From Paenibacillus sp. J23TS9 (GTDB taxonomy: Bacteria; Bacillota; Bacilli; Paenibacillales; Paenibacillaceae): DNA of 64,000 nt. Both the position numbers and the translations under genes were made by a program. Shown one piece after another: positions 27,136-33,572 of the stretch (position 1 is its first letter; every line of letters begins with the position of its first letter). Under the pieces are notes generated by a model. It was not told the origin of the DNA and ran no database searches. It saw nothing but the letters and a program-made list of their open reading frames with translations. The stretch is from NCBI RefSeq assembly GCF_018403225.1, contig NZ_BOSG01000002.1, positions 62,001-126,000 on the forward strand, written 5' to 3'.

Positions 27136-27909
27136 TTAAAGGTTAACAATATGGATATACCACCACATTCCTGCAGTTAACAATACAGCGATCCATGCAA
27201 GCCATTGGCCTTTTCGTATAGGCATGCTTTCCCGTAAAAACGTCCGATCCGGAAAGGCCCCGAAGCCTTTGGCTTCCATCGCACCCGCAGTCTGTTGAAT
27301 CCTTCTTACCGCATTATGCATCACTGCCGATGTGAAAGTTCGCCACCACTCCACTCTGCCCCGGATGCCGGCGGCCTTCCCATGGCCTCTTACCTGATGG
27401 GCTGCAGAAATGCTTTTGCCTTCCTCTTCAAGCAGCGGGAGAAACGTCAGCGCCATCGACAAACCAAAAGCGAAGCGGTAAGGAATCCGCAGCCGTCTAG
27501 TTAACGATATCACCATATCACGCGGATCCGTCGTGAACATAAATACGTATGAGGATAAAAACACGGTGAACATACGGAGCGTGACCGAGCCGGCCGTATC
27601 GAAGGCTTCCTGTGTCAGACGCATTGGCCCCCATTGCATCATCACATGCTCACCCGGCACAGTTAACAGGGTCACCAGAAAATAAGGAACTGCGAAGCCC
27701 GCCAGTAAAGCAAGTGCTTTCGCCTGTTTTTTCCATGGCATTCTGCCGGCCCAGCGGGCCATCAGCAAAACGATTCCCAGCAGCAGCGCCTGGCCCAGCG
27801 AGGATTGCAGCCTCATGGTCAGCAGCGCAATGCAAAACAGCAATACCAGCTTGCTAAGCGGGTCCGTGCGATGCAGTTGTGATGTTCCTTGTTGATAGGC
27901 AATGATCAT
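27136..27909 (-). CDS. ykoC: ECF transporter transmembrane coupling protein EcfT (YkoC-like)
   Basis: 257 residues, five to six membrane helices. EcfT links the S component to the ATPases. The two Ala-Arg-Gly type coupling signatures are present in the last cytoplasmic loops, as AAHQVRGHGK and GAMEAKGFG. Start at ATG 27909 with AGGAGG 6 bases upstream; the longer frame from 27993 overlaps the GNAT gene. The order here is ykoC-ykoE-ykoD, unlike the B. subtilis ykoFEDC order, and no ykoF is present. Confidence 0.87.
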   Translation of the reverse strand: MIIAYQQGTSQLHRTDPLSKLVLLFCIALLTMRLQSSLGQALLLGIVLLMARWAGRMPWKKQAKALALLAGFAVPYFLVTLLTVPGEHVMMQWGPMRLTQEAFDTAGSVTLRMFTVFLSSYVFMFTTDPRDMVISLTRRLRIPYRFAFGLSMALTFLPLLEEEGKSISAAHQVRGHGKAAGIRGRVEWWRTFTSAVMHNAVRRIQQTAGAMEAKGFGAFPDRTFLRESMPIRKGQWLAWIAVLLTAGMWWYIHIVNL

Positions 27910-27937
27910 TCTCTTCCTCCTAAAACAACTGCAGCTT

Positions 27938-28510
27938 TCATGATCTGTCAGAAGCTTCCCATTCATCACGCAGCAGCGCATGCAGGTTGGCATCTACGAA
28001 ACCGCTGTCCGTATGCCTATATTGTCTCAGCATTCCTTCCAGCTTAAAACCGAGGGATTCAAAGAGCCGGCCGGCACGTACATTGCGGGGATCGGTCAGC
28101 GCTTCAAGACGGTTTAGCCCCATCATGTCAAAAGAATAGCCAAGGATAACCTTCACCGCTTCGCGCATATATCCCTTTCCCCAGTATGGCCGGGCCAGTT
28201 CGCAGCCAATCTCCCCACGGTAAGCTCCCTCCAACTGCCACCAGTTCATGCCACAGCTGCCGATCAGCGTGCCGTCCTCTGCTTCAATGCCCCATCTGAG
28301 ACCCTCTTCGGTCAGGGACAGACTATTAAGAATCTGGATCATTTCAGCTGCCGCGGCCGCATCCTGCATCTCGGGAAGATCCGAATAGAGGCGCACTTCA
28401 GGGTCGGACCAGCATTCGAACATGAGCAACGCATCATTCAAAGCTAGGGGGCGCAGCTTAACGCGGTCTCCCGCAAGCCTCGGAATCTCTCCTCCGCATT
28501 TGTACGGCAT
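27938..28510 (-). CDS. GNAT acetyltransferase, RimJ/RimL type
   Basis: 190 residues. Starts with LAGDRVKLRPLALNDA, the usual strand 1 of this subgroup; motif A is ELARPYWGKGYMREA, and FDMMGLNRLEALTDPRNVRAGRLFESLGF is the CoA and substrate wall. Members acetylate N-termini of ribosomal proteins or small amines; the target is not predictable. ATG 28510 has GGAGGAG 8 bases upstream. It precedes ykoC by 28 bases, so it may be the first gene of that transcript. Confidence 0.9.
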   Translation of the reverse strand: MPYKCGGEIPRLAGDRVKLRPLALNDALLMFECWSDPEVRLYSDLPEMQDAAAAAEMIQILNSLSLTEEGLRWGIEAEDGTLIGSCGMNWWQLEGAYRGEIGCELARPYWGKGYMREAVKVILGYSFDMMGLNRLEALTDPRNVRAGRLFESLGFKLEGMLRQYRHTDSGFVDANLHALLRDEWEASDRS

Positions 28511-28604
28511 GATGTTCACTCCTCCTCTTCTAACCAAACAAAATTACATTCACTGTACACCCGGGTGCATCCTATGATCAAGCCGCTTCCGATATCTCAT
28601 GAAA

Positions 28605-28658
28605 AAAGCGCTTGTCCCATTCAGCCGTAAGCTTGGCATGTACCGGGACAAGCGCTTT
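28605..28658 (-). terminator. bdbDC operon terminator
   Basis: 14-bp perfect stem AAAGCGCTTGTCCC with a 26-base loop, ending in TTTTTT on the minus strand, just after the bdbC stop. Confidence 0.85.
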
Positions 28659-28666
28659 AAAGAACA

Positions 28667-29116
28667 TTATGCTTCTTGAACTTCCTCCACTGTTTCGCGT
28701 CCGGCGATGAGCAGACAAACAATAAGTATGAAAGCAATCAGTGCCAAAAGCGGGATCGTAATGAATCCGAACCAATTCAGGTAATCAAAGTCGCAGGGTA
28801 TGCCAACCGTACATGGAAGTGCCTTGGCAAGAGCCGGTATTTTCTGCTCTGCATAATGATAAATGGAGATGAAGCCCCCAATAATACTGAGTGTCATGGC
28901 GTAGGGAATGATTTTTCGGTCGTTCTTGTAGCTTGCGATCCCCAGCAGGATAACCTGCGGATACATAAAAATCCGCTGAAGCCAGCACAGCTTGCAGGGC
29001 TCATAATGCATGATTTCGCTTAAGTACAAGCTTCCGCCCACAGCCACGATGGATACAATCCATGCCATGTATAGGGCATACGGGCGAATAGACGCCAAGA
29101 AACGATTGCCTTCCAT
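28667..29116 (-). CDS. bdbC: disulfide bond formation protein B family (BdbC)
   Basis: 149 residues, four membrane helices. Reoxidises the extracytoplasmic thiol oxidase BdbD and passes electrons to quinone. First cysteine pair CKLCWLQR after helix 1-2, second pair in LPCTVGIPCDF between helices 3 and 4, both facing outside. Lies 42 bases after bdbD; the pair works together on secreted proteins with disulfides. Confidence 0.95.
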   Translation of the reverse strand: MEGNRFLASIRPYALYMAWIVSIVAVGGSLYLSEIMHYEPCKLCWLQRIFMYPQVILLGIASYKNDRKIIPYAMTLSIIGGFISIYHYAEQKIPALAKALPCTVGIPCDFDYLNWFGFITIPLLALIAFILIVCLLIAGRETVEEVQEA

Positions 29117-29158
29117 CGCTTAAAACTCCTTTTTATTCAGGATCTTATCCTTACATCT

Positions 29159-29884
29159 TTACTTTGTATTTTGATCAGCCAATTTTTTCTCAATGTACGG
29201 CTTCAACTCGGTGTAGTCCATGGAGGCCTTTTCCGGAGCCTTCTCCCCATTGACGAACAAGGTCGGCGTGCTCATGACATGCAGGCTTTTCGCTGTTTCG
29301 TTGTGGCTGTCGACTTCTTTTTGATAGGTTCCTTCATCGATATCCTTGCGAAGCTTGTCATAATCGACGTTGATATTTTCAGTTTTGGCGAGATTGACCA
29401 GGAAATCCGGTGTTGCCCACTCGGTGCTCTCATCACCCTGATTTTTGTAGATCGCATCATAATACTTCCAGAACTCATCCTTGTTCTGATGGAACACGGA
29501 TTGCGCAGCCAGAGCAGCGGTATTGGAATCCGCGTCCGGACTGATAATGAGATAATTCATGAAATACAGGGCAACCTTACCCGTATCAATGTAATCCTTC
29601 TGCAGCTGCGGAGAAATTTCCTGCGTAAAGTACTGGCAGCTTGGACATTTGTAATCGCCCATCTCCACAATTTTGACCGGTGCGTCCGGATTGCCCATCA
29701 CAGGCAGTGCGCTGTAGTCAAAGTCTCCCTTGGCCGAATTGGGCTTAATAACCAGCAGCAGCACAACAAGCACCACAATGCATGCAGCCGTGATCCAAAT
29801 GACCCTCTTCATGCGCTTTTCCTGCTGTTCCCGCTGGGCTTTCATCTGTGCCGCCTTATTCACCGGCTTTTTCTTCGTTTTCAT
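29159..29884 (-). CDS. bdbD: DsbA-like thiol-disulfide oxidoreductase (BdbD)
   Basis: 241 residues. Lys/Gln-rich cytoplasmic N-terminus, one membrane anchor (VIWITAACIVVLVVLLLVI), then a DsbA-type thioredoxin domain with CPSCQYF as active site and the cis-Pro loop MSTPTLFVNG. Introduces disulfides into exported proteins. Start at ATG 29884 with AAGGAGAGGG 10 bases upstream. First gene of bdbD-bdbC. A 9-bp inverted repeat lies just upstream of its ribosome site. Confidence 0.95.
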   Translation of the reverse strand: MKTKKKPVNKAAQMKAQREQQEKRMKRVIWITAACIVVLVVLLLVIKPNSAKGDFDYSALPVMGNPDAPVKIVEMGDYKCPSCQYFTQEISPQLQKDYIDTGKVALYFMNYLIISPDADSNTAALAAQSVFHQNKDEFWKYYDAIYKNQGDESTEWATPDFLVNLAKTENINVDYDKLRKDIDEGTYQKEVDSHNETAKSLHVMSTPTLFVNGEKAPEKASMDYTELKPYIEKKLADQNTK

Positions 29885-29909
29885 AGATTGCGAGCCCTCT
29901 CCTTTCTTC

Positions 29910-29950
29910 GAACTAAAGTTTGAGGCGCCTTGGCATAATCTCTTTAGTTC
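29910..29950 (-). promoter_or_regulatory. leader hairpin upstream of bdbD
   Basis: GAACTAAAG (29910-29918) and CTTTAGTTC (29942-29950) are perfect 9-bp arms with an inner AGGCGCCT palindrome, ending a few bases before the ribosome site. It may be an operator or an mRNA structure. The rest of the gap to 30175 shows only AT-rich promoter-like DNA. Confidence 0.4.
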
Positions 29951-30174
29951 TTTCTCTATGGTCAGTGACAAAGCACTTCTCTTCTACTTTATTCTAGCAT
30001 CTTACTCTTTGAAAGGCTATACAATAGGGAGCGGTTCTCACCCGCTTTGGGTGCCTCCTCCGCATTCGTCGGAATTTATTCAAACATTCGGATCAAGGCG
30101 CAAGAATGGCGGTTAAATCTGGATATTCCTGTATATACTAAGCGCTATTGAATTTGCATCAGCTTGGGGGTTGA

Positions 30175-31197
30175 ATGGAAATGGATTGGTGGATTCCCGT
30201 CCTTATTGTGGCGGCTGCCGCGCTTGCGGCCGCAGGTATTACCCAATACGCTTTCGTACAAATGACGCAAATGAAGGGCTTAAACCACCAGCAGACCTTT
30301 GAAGCGCTGGAACGGGCAGGAGCCCGCCTTCGGGAATTCTATGAACCGCTGCCGAAAGAAGAAGTGCAGATTACGAGCCATGATGCTCTTCGTCTGAACG
30401 GAGTTGTGGTCAAGGCAAAACAGACCTCGGCAAAATGGATGATCCTCGTGCATGGATATACCACTTCTCTGCCCGCATCGATCCCCTTCATGGAAATGTT
30501 CCTTGAGGAAGACTTTAATCTGCTGCTGATTGATCAGCGCCGTCACGGGAAAAGCGAAGGCAAGTATACAACTTACGGCTATCATGAAAAGCATGATGTA
30601 GCAGCATGGCTCGGATATATAACCAGCACCTACGGCCATAACTGCATTATCGGACTGCACGGGGTTTCCCTTGGCGGTGGCACGATACTGGAATATTTGT
30701 CACTTCCCGATCCCGTGGTTAAATTTGTTATAGCTGATTGTCCTTATTCGGATCTGACACGTCTTATGCACCATCAGATACAGCGGCTGAACCATCTTCC
30801 GGCAGCTCTTTTCCTTCCATTAGTAAATGCAAAAATGCGCAGGAAAGCAGGTTTTATGCTTGAACAGGTGAGTCCCATCCGCTCTGTAAAAGGCAGCAGC
30901 ATTCCTGCTATGTTCATACACGGCACGGGGGATCATTATATCCCGCCAGAAATGAGTGAGGATCTATACGAGGCCAAATCCGGCCTTAAGCAGCTGCTAT
31001 TGATCGAAGGGGCAGCCCATGGCTTTGCCATTGACACCAATCCCGGTCTGTATAAGCAATCGGTAAAGGAGTTTATGCGAGAAGCCCTTTCTTGCCGGAG
31101 CAGCCCTGTAAATTCGATTGAGCCTATCCCCGAGCGGTTATGGCAGGAAGAGGCAGAGTTTGTCGGTCTCAGCCTGACGGAGGCGCCCAATACTTAG
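30175..31197 (+). CDS. membrane-anchored alpha/beta hydrolase
   Basis: 340 residues. One N-terminal membrane helix (WIPVLIVAAAALAAAGITQY), then an alpha/beta hydrolase domain: oxyanion HGYTTS, nucleophile GVSLGGG, acid HGTGDHYIP, base GAAHGFAI. Same architecture as the protein at 3515 and as YqkD-like/BAAT-like hydrolases; the two are probably old paralogues. GGGGGT is the likely ribosome site. Monocistronic, terminator at 31225. Substrate unknown. Confidence 0.9.
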   Translation: MEMDWWIPVLIVAAAALAAAGITQYAFVQMTQMKGLNHQQTFEALERAGARLREFYEPLPKEEVQITSHDALRLNGVVVKAKQTSAKWMILVHGYTTSLPASIPFMEMFLEEDFNLLLIDQRRHGKSEGKYTTYGYHEKHDVAAWLGYITSTYGHNCIIGLHGVSLGGGTILEYLSLPDPVVKFVIADCPYSDLTRLMHHQIQRLNHLPAALFLPLVNAKMRRKAGFMLEQVSPIRSVKGSSIPAMFIHGTGDHYIPPEMSEDLYEAKSGLKQLLLIEGAAHGFAIDTNPGLYKQSVKEFMREALSCRSSPVNSIEPIPERLWQEEAEFVGLSLTEAPNT

Positions 31198-31224
31198 TTA
31201 TCCAGATATATTCGCTCAAGAAAA

Positions 31225-31272
31225 AATAACCCCCTGGGCAGAAGCTTCTTTCAGCTTTCCATGGGGGTTATT
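31225..31272. terminator. bidirectional terminator
   Basis: AATAACCCCC and GGGGGTTATT with an inner GAAGCTT/AGCTTTC helix, flanked by A6 on the left. Between convergent genes. Confidence 0.8.
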
Positions 31273-31305
31273 CATTGTATATGATTATGAATCGGATTAC
31301 GGCGC

Positions 31306-31782
31306 TCATCCATTCTGCGCCTGAAGCTGCGCCCGGATCGATCTTTTCTCTGCAGTGAAACGTTTGGCGATGCTGCTTAGGGCTACCAGATTAAATACGG
31401 AAACGTTACTGCGATTCAGCTCTTTAAGATCTGCCAACAGCCTGGACTTCAGCTCATTCAACTGCTGGATACGGCTTTCCTGTAGATGTCCTGCTCTTGG
31501 TTCGGTCAAATCCGATGAATACTTCTCGGACAAGAGACTGTTAACCATATCGAGTTCTGTCTGGAGGGCAACCCTCAGCATGTTCACCCGCCGCTTCATC
31601 CGTGCCCCTGACATGATATAGATGGTAAAGCCGAACAAAAGAATCGCCGCGCTGTATACTAGCCAGTACCAGGTTCCGTGTGCTGCTTGTTTGGCTCCTG
31701 ACACCGCCGTACCGGAAGCGAACGCCTGCGGATTAAGACTTATGTTTGCAACCAAACCCGTCATTACTATCCTTTTTATCAT
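31306..31782 (-). CDS. uncharacterised membrane protein with coiled-coil tail
   Basis: 158 residues, not recognised. N-terminal hydrophobic stretch with an ...AFASG cleavage-like site (about residue 22), then one membrane helix (WYWLVYSAAILLFGFTIYIMSG, about residues 39-60), then ~95 charged residues with heptad-like Leu and Arg/Glu spacing, probably a cytoplasmic coiled coil. AAGGAG is 9 bases before the ATG. It follows the small gene at 31828 by 45 bases on the same strand. Confidence 0.7.
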   Translation of the reverse strand: MIKRIVMTGLVANISLNPQAFASGTAVSGAKQAAHGTWYWLVYSAAILLFGFTIYIMSGARMKRRVNMLRVALQTELDMVNSLLSEKYSSDLTEPRAGHLQESRIQQLNELKSRLLADLKELNRSNVSVFNLVALSSIAKRFTAEKRSIRAQLQAQNG

Positions 31783-31827
31783 AACTTTACGCTCCTTCTA
31801 AGATGTCAAATGGCATGCCGTATTGGA

Positions 31828-32136
31828 TCAGGCTTCCGTTCTTTCCTTCTCGCTTTGCTCCACGGGTTCCAGTACCTCACCGCACAGCTCCTTCAGCATG
31901 ACCTGGATATCCTTGAACTCCTCAATCCCGGTTCCCGTCAGGCTGTACTCGTCACCGTGCGCGGTCAGGAAATTCAGTTCAGTCAGGTGCTCAAGCTCCT
32001 TTTTCACTTCACGCTCACCAACCTTGTATCCGTGACGCTCCAGTTCCGGCTCCATATCCCTCACAGTCAAATCCTTTGTGTGGGCATGGTAAAGCATATG
32101 GATTCCCATAAATAAGTTTTGCATATCTGCACGCAT
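31828..32136 (-). CDS. conserved small protein, winged-helix-like
   Basis: 102 residues, acidic, no membrane segment. Predicted pattern of helices followed by DEYSLTGTGIEEF, which looks like the beta wing of a winged helix (compare PadR/MarR wings with LTEKG), so a DNA-binding or protein-interaction fold is possible. No firm family. GAGAGG lies 4 bases from the ATG. Pairs with the membrane protein downstream, perhaps as one transcript. Confidence 0.65.
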   Translation of the reverse strand: MRADMQNLFMGIHMLYHAHTKDLTVRDMEPELERHGYKVGEREVKKELEHLTELNFLTAHGDEYSLTGTGIEEFKDIQVMLKELCGEVLEPVEQSEKERTEA

Positions 32137-32271
32137 GCTGCCTCTCTCCCTCCCGTGATGGCTTACCTTCTAGCCTTCGTCTTTGCTCGTCACCCTTTGT
32201 TTACCCTGGTTCTAGGATTAGGAAACAATCTTTCCTCCCTCCGCGTTCCACATGAAGGGCACATCTTTTGC

Positions 32272-32324
32272 TTGACGCAGGCGATAATCCTGTATACTAT
32301 CTTTAATAATTAACCATCGGTTAA
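32272..32324 (+). promoter_or_regulatory. fRMsr promoter and operator-like palindrome
   Basis: TTGACG (32272-32277) and TATACT (32293-32298) are separated by only 15 bases. TTAACC-ATC-GGTTAA (32310-32324), a perfect 6-3-6 inverted repeat, covers the expected +5 to +19 region and looks like a repressor site. Confidence 0.5.
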
Positions 32325-32342
32325 AAGAAAGGGTGGAGTATG

Positions 32343-32822
32343 ATGTTTCAAGCACTTCCTTATGAAGGAAACCGGGGCGAGCAGTTCACAACCGTTCTGG
32401 AACAACTGAAATCTCTCATTCACGATGAACCCAGCTCCATCGCCAATCTGGCTAATGCTTCAGCGCTGCTGAACAGCTTCCTGCCGGATATTAACTGGGT
32501 CGGCTTTTATCTCTACGACGGACACGAGCTGGTATTGGGTCCTTTTCAAGGCCTTCCTGCCTGTATCCGTATTCCAATGAGCCGCGGCGTGTGCGGTACA
32601 GCAGCAGCAGAGCGCAGAACGCTCGTTGTCGATGACGTGCATGATTTTCCAGGACATATTGCCTGTGATGCGGCGTCCAACAGCGAAATCGTCATTCCGC
32701 TCATAAAAAATGAGCAGCTGCTCGGTGTGCTCGATATCGATAGTCCGCTTAAGGGACGTTTCGATCATGATGAGCGCCAGTTTCTGGAGCAGTTTGCCCA
32801 AATCATCAGTGAAAAAATGTAA
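32343..32822 (+). CDS. free methionine-(R)-sulfoxide reductase, GAF type
   Basis: 159 residues, one GAF domain. Reduces free Met-R-sulfoxide with thioredoxin. The three redox cysteines are present at residues 74, 84 and 108 (PACIRIP, RGVCGTAA, HIACDAAS); their spacing of 10 and 24 residues equals that of Cys84, Cys94 and Cys118 in the E. coli enzyme. Start: of two adjacent ATG codons I take the second, 4 bases from GGTGGAG; the first is too close. Monocistronic, perhaps under a local repressor. Confidence 0.95.
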   Translation: MFQALPYEGNRGEQFTTVLEQLKSLIHDEPSSIANLANASALLNSFLPDINWVGFYLYDGHELVLGPFQGLPACIRIPMSRGVCGTAAAERRTLVVDDVHDFPGHIACDAASNSEIVIPLIKNEQLLGVLDIDSPLKGRFDHDERQFLEQFAQIISEKM

Positions 32823-32894
32823 TATTTTTCTAATTCCTTCAATGGATTGGTCTTCTGCTGCAGTCAGAAGGCCTTCTTTTTTTATGCATACGCT

Positions 32895-33320
32895 TCATTT
32901 CAGTTTATGATCAGCAAAGAACCTCATCGCCTCACAAAGGAAACGCGCAAGGCGGGGATGATACGAATCAAACAGCTTCTTATATTCGGGCTGCTCGACA
33001 TAAAGCTCTCCAAGCCCCCGGTATACATCAGCCGTAGGCGTATAATACTGCGTCATGGATTCATAGTGCTGACGGATAATATCCTGAACCCGCGGGCTCT
33101 CCGGCGATTCTCCTCCCCTGATCGCTTCCGTTAATTCCTGATTAATGCGGTCCACCTTTTGCTGCGAATTCAGATAATCCTCTTTGGTCCACTGCTGCAT
33201 TTTTTCCTTGCTCTCATGAATTCTGTCACTGGTAGCATCGTTGTATGGGCTCAGTACATCCTGCTCTGACAACCTTTGAATGACTGGCTCCAGCTTACGG
33301 TCCATTTCTTCGGGTTTCAT
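32895..33320 (-). CDS. free-standing TipAS-like antibiotic-recognition domain
   Basis: 141 residues. TipAS is the thiopeptide-binding C-terminal half of MerR-type regulators such as TipAL and Mta. Recognised from the helix patterns (WTKEDYLNSQQ, QHYESMTQYYTPTADVYRGLGELYV, HPRLARFLCEAMRFFAD). The MerR DNA-binding half is absent and the upstream 250 bases do not encode it. ATG 33320 has GGAGGG 10 bases before; ATG 33338 is an alternative with AAAGG. It may sequester drugs, or act on another protein. Confidence 0.8.
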   Translation of the reverse strand: MKPEEMDRKLEPVIQRLSEQDVLSPYNDATSDRIHESKEKMQQWTKEDYLNSQQKVDRINQELTEAIRGGESPESPRVQDIIRQHYESMTQYYTPTADVYRGLGELYVEQPEYKKLFDSYHPRLARFLCEAMRFFADHKLK

Positions 33321-33526
33321 ACATTGATTTCCCTCCATCTGCCTTTAATTAAGCCTATATATCTAAAAATGTTTTAAAAATCGATGATTAGTAAATAAGC
33401 TCAAGTCGCATTGGAATTCTCTATTCGATACACTATGGCGCAAGATATAGGAATTCTTATCTTTTCTTTACCCGCTCCATCAGAATTCAACCGCTTTAAT
33501 CCGGCTATAAACGCAATTTTTAAAAG
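33321..33526. other. AT-rich gap before TipAS gene
   Basis: No gene is supported. It contains a GGAATTC/GAATTC pair near 33412-33457 and AT-rich stretches that could hold the TipAS promoter. Confidence 0.3.
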
Positions 33527-33561
33527 GCAGAGAAACAGTCTGTATCCAGATGCCTCCCTGC
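33527..33561 (-). terminator. weak terminator after mutS2-like gene
   Basis: GCAGGGA/TCTCTGC (one G-U pair) on the minus strand with CTTTTAAAAATT behind it, 12 bases past the stop codon. Confidence 0.35.
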
Positions 33562-33572
33562 TTTTCTTGTAT

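Noticed and set aside
26999..28000. TPP riboswitch for the ykoCED genes
   Set aside because: Expected from B. subtilis, but neither CTGAGA nor ACCTGA cores were found in order on the minus strand.
28605..28658. cre site (AAAGCGCTT) near bdbC
   Set aside because: It is part of the perfect terminator stem and lies downstream of the operon.
32895..33338. TipAS gene as a recent 5' deletion of a MerR regulator
   Set aside because: The start has a good ribosome site and upstream DNA shows no MerR helix-turn-helix in any frame.
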